A stretch of 64,000 nucleotides of DNA from Artemia franciscana (taxonomy: Eukaryota; Arthropoda; Branchiopoda; Anostraca; Artemiidae). The notes below the pieces were generated by a model. The model was not told where the DNA came from and did not search any database. It was given only the letters and a program-made list of their open reading frames with translations. This document shows, piece after piece, positions 1 through 55,640 of the stretch (the first letter of the stretch is position 1; every line of letters starts with the position of its first letter). The translations under genes and the position numbers were made by a program. Where the stretch lies: the NCBI RefSeq assembly GCF_032884065.1, contig NC_088868.1:3405043-3469042 (forward strand), in the 5' to 3' direction.

Positions 1-710
1 AACTATTTATTCTACGGCTTTTGTGACTCAGGGGTCATTCTTAATAAATTGGGACAAAATTCAAGCTTTAGTGTAAAGATCGAGGTACTGACGAGGGGGA
101 AAACCCCCTCATATATGTAATAAAAATATGAGAATACAAAACTTCTTTACGTAAGCTAATTTATAAGTTACCTACATCTTTTACTTTAAAAAAAAAAAAA
201 GATTCGTAAAAAATCAAAAGTTCTAGTTGCCTTTATCTTAATTGACAAAAAAATCGGAGGGCAACTAGGCTTCCTCCCCCGCTCTTTTTTGTCAAAATCA
301 TTCGATCAAAATTATGAGAAAGCCATTTAGCAAAAAAAAAATATGCAAATTTTATTTTAATTATTCCTCTGCGGAGAGCCAAAATCAAAACATGCATTGA
401 TTGAAAAACGTTCAGAAATTAAACAAAAAAAAAACAAGTTTTTTAACTGAAAGTAAGGAGCAAAATTAAAACTTAAAACAAACAGAAATTACTTCGTATA
501 TGAAAGGGGCTGCTTCCTCACCAGCGCCCCGCTCTTTAGGCTAAAGTTTTTTACTGTTTTAAAAAGAAGGGTTGAGAGAAAGAGTCTTTAACTTTAGCGT
601 AAAGAGTGGGGTGTTGGTGAGGAAGCAGCCCCTTTCATATACGAAGTAATTTCTGTTCGTTTTAAGTTTAATTTTGCTCCTTACTTTCAGTTTAAAGTTT
701 TTCAATTTAA
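1..710 (+). repeat. Family A repeat, 3' part of a copy (A1)
   Basis: This is the 3' part of the long non-coding repeat that recurs at 711, 3,639 and 5,605 and inverted at 52,926-54,593. It is cut off by the window start. It ends in a large imperfect hairpin: 464-547 pairs with about 586-675, giving arms of roughly 85 nt around the segment CGTATATGAAAGGGGCTG. No coding potential is visible; the short open frame across the hairpin is incidental. Confidence 0.8.
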
Positions 711-1200
711 TCAAACACTTCGTGGTAACGAAATTGTAGTAAGGAGCGACCCGGCTCAATAGTAACCAAAACTCTAAAAAATTAAATTTTGATATCAAAA
801 GCTACATCAAAAGAATCGCATTTTAATGCTGATTTTAAATATATAAGTTTCATCAAGTTTAGTCTTACCCATCAAAAGTTACGAGCCTGAGAAAATTTGC
901 CTTATTTAGGAAAATAGGGGGAAACACCCCTTAAAAGTCGTAGGATCTTAACGAAAATGACACCATCAGATTCAGCGTATCAGAGAACCCTACTGTAGAA
1001 GTTTCAAGTTCCTATCTACAAAAATGTGGAATTTTGTATTTTTTTGCCAGAAGACAAATCACGGGTGCGTGTTTATTGGTTTGTTTGTTTTTTTTTTTCC
1101 CAGGGGTCATCGTATCGACCAAGTGGTCCTAGAATGTCGTAAGAGGGCTCATTCTAACAGAAATGAAAAGTTCTAGTGCCCTTTTTAAGTGACCAAAAAA

Positions 1201-2765
1201 TTGGAGGGCATCTAGGCCCCCTCCCACGCTCATTTTTTTCCAAAAGTCAACGGATCAAAATTTTGAGATAGCCATTTTGTTCAGCATAGTCGAAAACCAT
1301 AATAACTATGTCTTTGGGGATGACTTACTCCCCCACAATCCCTGGGGGAGGGGCTGCAAGTTACAAACTTTGACCAGTGTTTACATATAGTAATGATTAT
1401 TGGGAAGTGTACAGACGTTTTCAGGGGGATTTTATTTTGTTTGGGGGTGGGGCTGAGGAGAGGGGGCTATGTTGGAGGATCTTTCCTTGGAGGAATTTGT
1501 CATGGGGGAAGAAAAATTCAATGAAAAGGGCGCAGGATTCTCTAGCATTACTATAAAAAAACAATGAAAAATAAACATGAAAACGTTTTTTCAAATGAAA
1601 GGAAGAAGTAGCATTGAAACTTAAAACGAACATAGATTATTACGCATATGAGGGGTTCTAAAAATACTTTAGCATAAAGAGCGAGGTATTTAGGAGGAGA
1701 TAAATACCTTGCTCTTTATACTAAAGTATTTTTAGTAATTTCAACAATTTATTCTACGGCCTTTCTGATTCAGGGGTCATTCTTAAAGAATTGGGACAAA
1801 ACTTACGATTTAGTGTAAAGAGCGAGGCATTAACGAGGGTACAAACCCCCTCGTATACATAATAAAATATAAAATTATGAAAGTTTGTTACGTATATTAC
1901 CTATAGTTACGTATATTTTTTACTAATAAAAACGTTCGTTAAAAATTAAAAGTTCTAGTTGCCATTTTAAGCAACCGAAAAATTGGAGGGCATCTAGGCC
2001 CCCTCCCACGCTCATTTTTTTCCAAAAGTCAACGGATCAAAATTTTGAGATAGCCATTTTGTTCAGCATAGTCGAAAACCATAATAACTATGTCTTTGGG
2101 GATGACTTACTCCCCCACAATCCCTGGGGGAGGGGCTGCAAGTTACAAACTTTGACCAGTGTTTACATATAGTAATGATTATTGGGAAGTGTACAGACGT
2201 TTTCAGGGGGATTTTATTTTGTTTGGGGGTGGGGCTGAGGAGAGGGGGCTATGTTGGAGGATCTTTCCTTGGAGGAATTTGTCATGGGGGAAGAAAAATT
2301 CAATGAAAAGGGCGCAGGATTCTCTAGCATTACTATAAAAAAACAATGAAAAATAAACATGAAAACGTTTTTTCAAATGAAAGGAAGAAGTAGCATTGAA
2401 ACTTCAAACGAACATAGATTATTACGCATATGAGGGGTTCTAAAAATACTTTAGCATAAAGAGCGAGGTATTTAGGAGGAGATAAATACCTTGCTCTTTA
2501 TACTAAAGTATTTTTAGTAATTTCAACAATTTATTCTACGGCCTTTCTGATTCAGGGGTCATTCTTAAAGAATTGGGACAAAACTTACGATTTAGTGTAA
2601 AGAGCGAGGTATTAACGAGGGTACAAACCCCCTCGTATACATAATAAAATATAAGGTTATGAAAGTTTGTTACGTATATTACCTATAGTTACGTATATTT
2701 TTTACTAATAAAAACGTTCGTTAAAAATTAAAAGTTCTAGTTGCCTTTTTAAGTAACCGAAAAAT
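1201..2765 (+). repeat. 782-bp near-identical tandem duplication inside A2
   Basis: Unit 1 is 1,201-1,982 and unit 2 is 1,983-2,765. By eye they differ at only a handful of positions, for example CTTAAAACG versus CTTCAAACG and GAGGCATT versus GAGGTATT. The element normally has two similar internal segments reading AAGTTCTAGT...AAAAATTGGAGGGCA. The duplication junctions fall in these segments, as expected for unequal crossover between them. Confidence 0.85.
1658..1735. repeat. Perfect-looking 35-nt-arm hairpin
   Basis: CTAAAAATACTTTAGCATAA... pairs with ...CTAAAGTATTTTTAG through nearly 35 bp, with the loop GGAGGAGA. An identical hairpin sits 782 bp further on at 2,440-2,517 in the duplicated unit. 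It is a structural signature of family A. Confidence 0.85.
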
Positions 2766-3145
2766 TGGAGGGCAACTAGGCCTCCTTCTCCACCCCTTAT
2801 TTCTCAAAATCGTCTGATCAAAACTAAGAGAAAGCCATTTAGCCAAAAAAAGAATTAATATACAAATTTCATTTTAATAATTTATGTGCGGAGAGCCAAA
2901 ACCAAACATGCATTAATTCAAAAACATTCAGAAATTAAATAAAATAAAACTAATTTTTTTAACTGAAAGTAAGGAGCGACATTAAAACTTAAAACGAACA
3001 GAAATTACTCCGTATATGAAATGGGTTGTCCCCTCCGCAATCCCTCGCTCTTTACGCTAAAGTTTGACTCTTTGCCACAATTCTACTTTCTAAAACAATT
3101 AAAAGCTTTAGCGTAAAGAGCGAGGGATTGCGGAGGGGACAAGCT

Positions 3146-3638
3146 TAAGAAAAGAAGGAAAGGAAGAGAAGGAAAAGACCGGGGGTGTTTTAAAGGAGTG
3201 ACTGAAAGAGAAAGAGAGAACAAGGGAAAGAGAGACAAAGAAAGAAAGATAAAGAGAAAGAAAGAGACGGACCACCTGAATGGGAATAATGATGAGCGAT
3301 TAAAAGAAAACATTCCATTACATTAGTGCACTCAATCCAGTAAAGGGCGACCCAAAGCTCATTAGTAATCTATGTCATTTGTGATTACAAAACACGAATT
3401 TTAGGGAATCTTGAAAGAGCTCAAAATTCTACAAACTGAGGCCTAAGTGAATCCAAAAGCCGCATATACCATCTAAATCCTTGTAGTCAAAAATCAATAA
3501 TCACAGCTATAAAGTCCCCCATCTCGAAAACGACGAAAATCTTATTCATTGACGGTTGGCATTGACATTTTCCCCCGAGACATTCATAGAATGGATGGTC
3601 ATAGACAAGTGACTAAGGGCTCAATATAAGCTTATACA
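3146..3638. other. Spacer between A copies, purine-rich then unrecognised
   Basis: 3,146-3,280 is a run of A and G (GAAAGAGAAAGAG-like simple sequence) right after the truncated A2 hairpin. The rest, to 3,638, shows no repeat or coding signal I recognise. Confidence 0.5.
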
Positions 3639-5218
3639 TCAAACAGTTCGTGGTAACGAACTGTGAATAAGGAGTGACCCAGCTCAATAGTAACCTAAAC
3701 TAAAAAACAGAAGTCTGATACCAATAGATGCATCAAAAAATGAATTTTTAATGCAGAATTTAAATATATAAGTTTCATCAAGTTTAGTTTTACTCATCAA
3801 AAGTTACGAGCCTCAGAAAATTTGCCTTATTTTTTAAAAAGGGGTAAACACCGCCTAAAATTCACCCCCAGAGTTTGAGCTGGAAGCTCCTATCGACAAA
3901 AATGTTTAATTTTGTATTTTTTGCCAAAAGAAAGAGCACAGATGCATGTTTACTTTTTTCTTTCTCACGAGTGATCGTATTGACCCACTGGTCCTAGAAT
4001 GTCACGAGAGGGCTCATTCTGATAGAAATTCAAACTTCTGGTGCCCTGTTCAAGCAACCAAAAAAATTGGAAGACAGCTAGGCATCCTCCCACACTCATT
4101 TTTCCCAAAGTCACCGAATCAAAATTTTGAGATAGCCATATTGTTCAGCAATCTAATAACTACATCTTTGAGGACGACTTAATCCCACACAATCCCCGTG
4201 GGAAAGGCTGCAAGTTATGAACTTTGCCCATTGTTTACATATAGTTTTGGTTACTGGGAAGTATACAGACATTTTCTGGTGGGGGGGGGGGTCAGGATTT
4301 ACGTGGGAGGACCTTTCCATTGAGGAATTTATCACGGGGAAGAGCATTTCCATGAAGGGGGTACTGAATTATCGAGCATTATTTAAAAAAAATAAGAAAT
4401 TAAATTTTAAAAATATTTTTTTCAACTGAAAGTAAGGAGTAGCATTACAGCTTAAAACGAACAGAATTTTTTTCGTATATGAGGGGGTTGTGCTCTTTAC
4501 ACTAAAGTACTTTTTAATAGTAATTTCAAAAGAGATATTTATTCTAATTAACAGGCTTTGGTGATTCAGGGTTATTCTTAAAGAATTGGAACAATATTCC
4601 AACTATATTGTAAAGAGCAAAGTATTGACCAGGGGCCAAACCACCTCATATACGTAATGAAAATATACAACTATAGAAGTCCGTTACGTAAGTTACGTAT
4701 ATTTATTATTTATAAAAATGTTCTTAAATAAAATCAAAAGTTCTAGTGGCTTTTTTAAGTAACCAACAAAATTAGAGGGGAACTAAGCCCCCCCCCCTCT
4801 TTTCTAAAATTGTCCAATCAAAACTTTGAAAAAGCCAATTAGCCAAAAAAAGCAAAAATTAATATATAAATTTTGTTTTAATTATTCATGTACGAAGAGC
4901 CAAAATCAAAACCTGCATTAATTCAAAAACGTTCAGAAATTAAACAAAAAGTTTTTTTTTAACTAAAAATCAGGAGTGACATTAAAACTTAAAAAGAACA
5001 TTAAAACTTAAAAAGAAATTATTCCGTATAAGAAAGGGGCTGTCCCCTCCTCACCTTCCCGCTCCTTCCGCTTAAGTTTGACTCTATGTCACAGTTCTAC
5101 TTTTTAAAACAATAAAAAACTTTAGAGTAAAGAGTGGGGCGTTGAGGAGGGGACAGCCCCTTTCACATACAGAAGTATTTCTGTTTGTTTTAAGTATTAT
5201 TCTCGCTCCTTACTTTCA
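3639..5218 (+). repeat. Family A repeat, copy A3
   Basis: It begins with the intact 5' hairpin CAGTTCGTGGTAACGAACTG and ends with the 3' hairpin at about 4,978-5,205, followed by CTCCTTACTTTCAG. It is diverged from A2 and has no internal duplication. It is the clearest full-length copy here, about 1.6 kb, and shows the element is non-coding. Confidence 0.8.
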
Positions 5219-5604
5219 GCAAATAAAAAAAAAAATATTTATTTAATTATACGTAAAACGTTGGATCTCACACGTTTTATACTTCAAAAGACTTTTTGTG
5301 TTGGAGAAACATTTTTTTTTGGGGGGGGGGGGAGAGGGGACCGATTCCCTAGTCCTAATTCCTGGATTCGGTCTTGCTATCATTGGAAGCCTATATGTTT
5401 TTCATGTTTATCCCAAAATGACCAATAAATTCAAGAAAAACTCACAGATCCAACATATCATTTCATTTGTTGGCGAATGTATACAACTTAGATATAGCCT
5501 ATAGCGTGTACAACCAGTTTTATTCTATGTTTTAAACTTGACTTTCCATGCTTTTCTTCCAAGTTAATCTCTTATAGGCTAACGCTAATGTCTTCTTTGG
5601 AGAA
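5219..5604. other. Spacer without recognisable feature
   Basis: AT-rich sequence with a short G run at 5,319-5,332. No gene or repeat unit is recognised. Confidence 0.4.
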
Positions 5605-7170
5605 TCAAACGGTTCGTGGTAACGAACTGTATTAAGGAGCGACCCGGCTTAATAGTAACTGAAAATCTAAAAAAAGAATTTTAATACCAATAGTTGCAGC
5701 AAAAGAATTGTATTTTTATGGTAATTTTAAATATAGAAGTTTCATGAAGTTGGGTCTTACCTATCAGAAGTTATGATCCTGAGAAAACTTGCCTTTTTTT
5801 AGAAAATAGGGAGAACACCCCGTAAGAGTTAGAGAAACTTAACGAAAATCACACCATCAGATTTCGCATATCAGAGAACCCTACTGTAGAAATTTCAAGC
5901 TCCTATCTACAAAAATGTGGATTTTTTTTTTCGTTTGTTTTTTTTCCCCAGGGGTTATCGTATCGACCCAGTGTTCCTAGAATGTCGCAGGAGGGCTCAA
6001 TCTAACGAAAATTTGAAGTTCTAGTGCCCTTTTGCAGCAGCCCAAAAATTGGAGGGTACCTAGGCCCCCTCTTACGCTCATTTTTTCCCAAAGTCACCGG
6101 ATCAAAATTTTGAGATAGCCATTTGGTTCAGCATAGTCGAAAAACCTAATATCTATGTCTTTGGGGACGACCTAATCTCCCACAGTCCCTTGGTGAGGGG
6201 TTGCAAGTTACAAATTTTGACCATTGTTTACATATAGTAATGGTTATTGGGAAGTGTACAGACGTTTTCAGGGGATTTTTTCGCGTTGGGAGGGGGAGGG
6301 GGTCACGTTGGAGGATATTTCCATGGACGATTTTATCATGAGGGAAAAGAATTTCCATGAAGGGGGCGCAGGATTTTCTAGCATTATTTTAAAAAACAAC
6401 GAGAAAATAAATTAATACATTTTTTTCAACTGGAAGTAAGGAGCAGCATTAAAAATTTTAAGAAAAACAAAAATTATTACGTATATAAGTGGGTACGTTT
6501 CCTCCTCAATACCTCGCTCTTTACGCTAAAATATTTTTAGTAATTTCAACTATTTATTCTACGGCCTTTGTAATTCAGGGGTCATTCTTAAAGAATTGGG
6601 ACAAAATTCCAGCTTTAGTCTAAAGATCGAGGCATTGACGAGGGGGCAAATCCCCTCACATATTTAATAAAAAAAATATAAATATAGAAGTTCGTTAAGT
6701 AAGTTAATTCGTAAGTTACTTATAATTATTACTAATAAAAACATTCATAAAACGATAAAAAGTTCTAGTTGCCTTTCTAAGTAACCAAAAATTGGAAGGC
6801 AACTAGACCTCCTCCCCCACCCCTTTCTTTATCAAAATGGTCCGATCGAAACTATGAGATAACCATTTAGCAAAAAAAATGATATGCAAATTTTATATCA
6901 ATTATTCATGTGCGTTGAGCCAAAATCAAAACATGCATTAATTCAGAAATGTTCAGAAATTAAATTTTAAAAACAAGTTTTTTTAACGCCAAGTAAAAAG
7001 CAACATTGAAACTTAAAACGAACAGATATTATTCTGTATATGAAAGGGGTTGTCTCCTACTCAACGTGTCGCTCTTTATGCTAAAGTTTTTTTTGTTTTA
7101 AAAAGTAAGGTTATGAGAAAGAGTCAAACTTTAGCGTAAAGAATGAGGCGTTGAATAGGGAACGATAGGG
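5605..7170 (+). repeat. Family A repeat, copy A4
   Basis: It starts TCAAACGGTTCGTGGTAACGAACTG and ends in a 3' hairpin (about 7,002-7,165) whose right arm is cut short. It stops about 110 bp from the poly(A) signal of the MTBP gene on the other strand. Confidence 0.8.
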
Positions 7171-7279
7171 TTTCATAGAAGCCCTTCTTCTTTGTAAATC
7201 ATTTCGTCGAAAATGAGCGGTTATGGTGGGAATCAACTTCATACGTCTATTGAAAAAAAAAATTAAATATAAAAACTCC

Positions 7280-7285
7280 TTTATT
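7280..7285 (-). promoter_or_regulatory. MTBP: Candidate poly(A) signal AATAAA of MTBP
   Basis: Read on the minus strand, AATAAA lies 33 nt after the stop codon at 7,318-7,320. That is a plausible position for a very short 3' UTR. It is the first canonical hexamer downstream of the stop. Confidence 0.55.
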
Positions 7286-7317
7286 TTAGAAGGCTTTTTC
7301 CATCTAAAAATTAATTT

Positions 7318-49808
<42,491 letters not shown>

Positions 49809-49899
49809 GCCTGTAAGAGTAGATATTATTAAAATAAATATTACATTTCTTTTTATAATTGGGTATTTTTAATATGCAATTATTAAAATTGGATATTAT

Positions 49900-50058
<159 letters not shown>

Positions 50059-50080
50059 ATTGGATAATATAGAACAAAGG

Positions 50081-50579
50081 GTTAGGTAAAAGAGATATTT
50101 ACTTTTTCTCTATGCCAGTAGGAGTGGATATTACTGAACAGTCCTACTTTAATTTTGGACCAATGGTGGATCCATGATGCAAGAAAAGAACTATTGGTGG
50201 GATGTGATCTCAATAAAAAGATTTGAACTTTTTTTGGACAAAAGGTCAAACTGTTTAACAATTTCTTTTTTAGTATGGCCACTCCCACTCCATGGTCAAA
50301 TTGGTGAGAATTCTAGTCAAATGTGTTAGGGTTAGGTAAAAGAGATATTTACTTTTTCTCAAAGCCAGTAGGAGTGGATATTACTGAACAGTCCTACTTT
50401 AATTTTGGACCAATGGTGGATCCATGATGCAAGAAAAGAACTATTGGTGGGATGTGATCTCAATAAAAAGATTTGAACTTTTTTTTGGACAAAAGGTCAA
50501 ACTGTTTAACAATTTCTTTTTTAGTATGGCCACTCCCACTCCATGGTCAAATTGGTGAGAATTCTAGTCAAATGTGTTA
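50081..50579 (+). repeat. 250-bp tandem duplication, unit carries decayed exon 1 boundary
   Basis: Unit 1 is 50,081-50,330 and unit 2 is 50,331-50,579; they differ by a few bases. The first about 50 bp of each (GTAAAAGAGATATTTACTTTTTCTC...AGTAGGAGTGGATATTA) resembles 49,787-49,835, which spans the MTBP start codon and acceptor. In the copies the ATG is lost and the acceptor AG is altered. Confidence 0.8.
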
Positions 50580-52255
50580 TAAAAATAATATTTTTGATAT
50601 AACAACGAATTAAATAATTAACAATTCATTTTAATTAGATGTACTTAAACATGGATAGAAGAGGTGCAGTATAATTTCACAAAATATAAAGACAAATCTA
50701 GAAAATGACAGAAAATTTATAATAGTAACCATACATAATGGAGTGAAACCAGCTAGTTATTTTCTTTTAGGGAGGAGGGATGTATCTGTAATCCAAATCA
50801 GATTGACATGTTCCATCAATGGTAAACTATTATTAAAGATAGGCTATCTAAAATTGAATGCCCTCATTTCCAATTCTTGGGGGAGGGGTACCAAGGAGTC
50901 TTTTATGGGATGAAGGGGCATGTTTGTTGGTTTGTTCCTTACTATATCTACCAGAATCCTTAGTCAGAAAGAGAAAGTCTTAAGCAGCATAAATACTTTG
51001 CAGACTGTCATTTAGAATTATAAGGAGTAATTGAATTTAAAAATGTATCTACTACATGTAACAGTTTTAATCAGTCATATTTTTCTCATTTGACATTTGT
51101 GACAAATAATCAATAGAAACACAAATAATCATCAATAATCCTCATCAGTATGAGGTGGAGTGAGAATATGTCTTATTTTGTCTTCTATTAAGCTGAAGCC
51201 ATCCAGGTCCCTGCCTTATACACAACCTTGTTAGCATTTTCCTTGAGAAAATCATTTTCCCCAAACACCACTCCCTATGCAGATTTTGCCTGACTCAAGC
51301 TGTTTCTGAACTCTTTCCTATTTTGTCCCCTATTTGCTGCTTCATCTCTAGATATGAAAAACCTTTATCCACTTCATTAGAGAAAAAACAAACAAAATAT
51401 CCTGCTACTTTCTCTCTTATTATTGAATAGCCTACTGGTTCTGCCCAGGTTTTATATTTGTCTTACCCCCCCCCCCTCTTTCTAATATCCCCTTAAAAAT
51501 ATGTTAATGTGTATTAGCTTTGGTTTCTGTGTGGTTTGGCCAATTCTTACCTTTTTAACTGACATTTCACAATCTTGATTATTGACTAACAAATGATTTT
51601 TCATTGTTTTTTTTTTTTAGTGTTTTGGCATAATATGTCAGTTTTTAAGTTTTATTATTGTTTTTATGATATACTGATGCTGAAACTTCCCTTTAATAAG
51701 TTCTTAGGTTCGCAAGGTATAGTTAAAATCACAACAAGGGAATGAAGAACTAGCTTTAGTGATTTGTAAAGGTGCCATTGTCCAAAAAAACATGGCTGGT
51801 GAATCATTCTCTGCATTTGTTTCAATGTCATTTTAATAACAGTGCTAGATTTTACCCCTTTAAATATTTTAAGTGGTTGTGATTCATCAATAAATTTTTG
51901 TGAACCAATTAACTCTCAATATAGTAACCCGATAGATGTATAGGCATGCAACTATGTCCCTTAATAAGTAAGTCAGAACTTACTGTAAGATCATACTACC
52001 ATACCAAATCATATTGCTAATGAAATTTTCTGATTATGAAATAATTCTAGTTTTAACAGTAGTCTCTGGACCTGCCTCCATGCTTCCTATATTTCCTTAT
52101 CCAATTTTTCATCAACTGCTAGATGGTATAAAATACTCATTCCAGGAAAATAATGCTCTGTGTACCATTTCCACCAATGTCAAGTCTTTCTCTAATAAAC
52201 TTCTTGAATCCCAAGTTCTTTTCAAAAAAAAATATTAATAGAAATAGATAGATTA
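50580..52255. other. Upstream region without recognised feature
   Basis: AT-rich sequence upstream of MTBP. It may contain a 5' UTR exon or promoter, but I could not pick one out. Confidence 0.3.
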
Positions 52256-52925
52256 GTTGAAATCATGCCAAAAAATACCACATTCTTTAATGCCAAAGAT
52301 AATTTTAAGATTTCTGGATTTCAACTTTTTACTAACCTGGAACAGATATGCTGCAAAAGAGGAGTTGGAGTCTTTGTTGCAAAATATATCCTGGTCAATA
52401 CCATCTGTCCCCTTTTTTTGAATGTACCTAAGATTAAATCTGAATGGCTTGATACTGTTTTGCCAGACAAAAATTTCTGCATTGGGATCAAAATCTGGAC
52501 TGATTTCCCCAAGTTTGCTTATCTCCAGCTGTTAGGAATCTACATAGTAGAATGGTGGCAAATAATTTGACTGGAATGAATGCCTATGAGAGATATCCCC
52601 CTATAATTAACACATTCTGTTTATGAAAATCCTAATGCACCTTACCATGAAGAATGTGAATTGGCTCTCATAAACATTCTTGATAAAATGGTCTCCTCAA
52701 TGTCAAAAGATAATGATACAATAGTCTTTGGTGACTTCAAGCTCCCCACAATACAATGAATCAATGGCCTTGTTCATTTTGCAACTAGCACTACATATTC
52801 CCCTTTTGTGTCCTGTTTATTCAATAATCTTCTTCGCCAAATTGTTTTTAAGCCAACAAGATATAGAAGTGACCAGGATCCATCTTGTTGGACCATGTAA
52901 TTTGAAGTCATCCTAAGCCCCTTAT
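52256..52925 (+). pseudogene. LINE endonuclease fragment (CR1/Jockey-like)
   Basis: The plus strand reads FKISGFQLFTNLEQ, KRGVGVFV, SEWLDTVLPDKNFCIG, then AYHEECELALINILDKM-like and TIVFGDFKLPTIQ (from GDFN) and FKPTRYRSDQDP. This is the order of an apurinic endonuclease domain. It has stops, ends abruptly at the inverted family A copy and probably resumes after 54,593. Confidence 0.75.
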
Positions 52926-54593
52926 TAAATTAAATAAAAAAACAAGTTTTTTTAAATGAAAGTAAGGAACAACGTTAAAACTTAAAACAAATAGGAATTA
53001 CTCCATATATAAAAGGGGCTTTTCTTCCTCAACAACTCGCTCTTTACACTAAAGTTTGACTCTTTCTTTTAACTCTACTTTTTAAAACAGTGGGAAACTT
53101 TAGTGTAAAGAGGGGGCTGTCGAGGAGGAAAAGCCCCTTTCATATATGGAGTCATTTCTGTTCGTTTTAAGTTTTAATGTTGCTCCTTGCTTTCATTTAA
53201 AAAAAACTTGTTTTTTTTATTTAATTTCTGGACATTTTTTAATTAATGCATGTTTTAATCTTGGCTCTCTGCCCATAAAAAATTAAACCGAAATTTGCAT
53301 ATTAATTAACTGCAATTAATCGGAAGTTTTGAGAAAAAAGAGCGAGGGAGGAGGCCTAGCTGTCCTCCAATTTTTTTATTACTTCAAAAGGCAACTAGAA
53401 CTTTTAATTTCTTACAAATGTTATAAATGGTAAAAAATATACACAACTTACAAATTAACTTACATAACAAACTTCTACATTTGTATGTTTTTATTGCATA
53501 TATGAGGGGGTTCACCCCTTGTCAATACCTTGCTCTTTATACTAAAGCTTAAATTTTGTCCCAATTCCTTAAGAATGACCTCTGAATGACAAAGGCAGAA
53601 TAAATAGTTGACATAATTAAAAAATACTTTAGCATAAAGAGTGAGGTATTACAAAGATGTAAACCCCTCATATGCATAATAATTTTTGTTTGTTTTAAGT
53701 TTTAATGCTGCTCCTTACTTTCAGTAGAACAAAAAATTTCATATTTATTATTTTTATTTTTAAATTATGCTAGAAAATCGTGTGCCCCCTTCATTGAAAG
53801 TGGCTCCCCCCATGAGAAGTTCGTCCATGGAAATATCCTCTCACGTAATCCCCCCTCAAGTCTCCCCCCTAAACCAAAAATATCCCCCTGAAAACATCTG
53901 TACACTTCCCAGTAATCCTTACTATATGTAAACACAGGTCAAAGTTTGTAACTTGCAGCCCCTCCCATGAGGACTGCAGGGGAGTAAGTCATCCCAAAAG
54001 ACATAGTTATTAGGTTTTACAGCATTGGTGAATAAAATGGCTATCTCAGAATTTTGATCTGGTGACTTTTGGGGGAAAATGAGCATGGGAGGGGGCCTAG
54101 GTGCCCTAGGTGCATTTTTTGGGCACTAGAACTTTTAATTGCCGTTAGAATGAGCCCTCTCACAACATTCTAGGACCATTCAGTTGATATGATCACCCCT
54201 GGGAAAAAAAAACAAATAAACATGCATCTGTGATCTTTCTTCTGGCAAAAAATGCGAAATTCCACATTTTTGTAGATAGGGGCTTGAAACTTCTAATAAG
54301 GTTCTCTTAAAATAAGGTTCTCTGATAGGCTGAATCTGATGGTGTGATTTTTATTAAGATTCTATGACTTTTATGGGGTATTTCCACCTATTTTCTAAAA
54401 TGAGACAAATTTTCTCAGCCTTGTAACTTTTGATGGGTAGGACTAATCTTGATGAAACTTATATATTTAAAATCAGCATCAAAATGCAATTCTTTTGATG
54501 TAACTATTGGTATGAAAATTCCATTTTTTTGAGTTTCAGGTACTATTGAGCCAGGTCACTCCTTACTACAGTTCATTATCACAAACTGTTTGA
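52926..54593 (-). repeat. Family A repeat, full-length inverted copy
   Basis: On the minus strand it begins TCAAACAGTTTGTGATAATG at 54,593 and runs to the 3' hairpin at about 52,960-53,200 and ACTTGTTTTTTTATTTAAT at 52,926. All family blocks are present in order. It sits between two parts of a LINE. Confidence 0.85.
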
Positions 54594-55640
54594 AAACAAG
54601 TTATTCACTTCTACTGGCAAAAGCAACCATTTGGTTTTCCTGTCAATATTGTCTTTGAATATTTGTTCTCAATCTCTTCTCTGCACTTTTAAGCCATAGA
54701 ACAGGAACTTGCATCAATTTATTGGCCAGAACATATTACAAATTCCTTACCTTTCAACTTGTATTACCTGTATTACCTTTCAAATGCAGCCCAGAACACT
54801 TCTGTTTCTCATAGGGGGGCTCAAAGACTGATTTAAAAGTCTTATATAGATACATCAAGCATTGACCAAAGACAACTGGATAAAATACATGAAAGCTCAA
54901 AATCTTGTTTCTAATGTCAATAACAAACTGAGGCCTGCCTCTGATATTATGGAAAATCCAGAATCTTTTCAGAAACATATTCTGCAAGGAGTTTTACCAA
55001 ACCAGTCATAGCCTTGTATATAATAGTGCATCCCATTTATAACCAACAAAAAAACCTTCTTCATTGAATTTTCAGTTTGCTTTATCTTGCATTAAGCTAT
55101 CTTAAAGATATGCCCCTGCAGTAGCACCATATACTATAACTAGTCCCATGTCATTACTGTCAATCAACAAACAAATAGCTGTTTGATAAACTTGATGTCA
55201 ATAGGTTTAAAGGACAATATGAGATACATCCAAGGCATCTCAAAGACTGTCAAAACATCCTCAGCTCTTTCCTATGCAACCTCTTTCAGCTGTCTCTCAA
55301 ATATCAACAACTGTCTTTTGATTGCAAAATACCAGACTGCACCAAAACATATCTAGCTGACATGATTCTCTTAAACCTAGCAAAAGTTTTGATAAAGCTA
55401 TCCATGGGTTCCTTGGGAGTTGAAAGCTGTAGTTATATGCCTCTCTGTTATACTATTGATGCAGGACTTTCTTTAAGATAGAACCCAAGTTGTCAGAACT
55501 TTAGTTCTGGCAGTGTTCCTTATTTTTCCTCCTCTACAACCACTTTGAGTGGTGTCACTTAGGTTGCTCTTCTTGGACCAAGTCTCTTCAACATCTATAT
55601 AAATTATACACCAAATATTCACTCATAACCAACTACAAAT
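54594..55640 (+). pseudogene. LINE fragment, RT part, probable continuation of 52,256
   Basis: The plus strand has NWIKYMKAQNLVSNVNNKLR, ESFQKHILQ, then LAKVLIKLSMGSLG (from DF.KAFDKV.H) and SGVT.VALLGPSLFNIYINY (from SGVPQGSVLGPLLFNIYIND). These are RT motifs in order, with stops. It is old and inactive. Confidence 0.7.

Larger units (their letters stand above)
711..3145 (+). repeat. Family A repeat, copy A2 with internal duplication
   Basis: The copy starts with TCAAACACTTCGTGGTAACGAA, a decayed form of the family's 5' hairpin, directly after copy A1. It carries the 782-bp tandem duplication listed separately. Its 3' hairpin (about 2,984-3,145) lacks the outer part of the right arm, which stops at GGAGGGGACAAGCTT. 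Non-coding. Confidence 0.8.
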
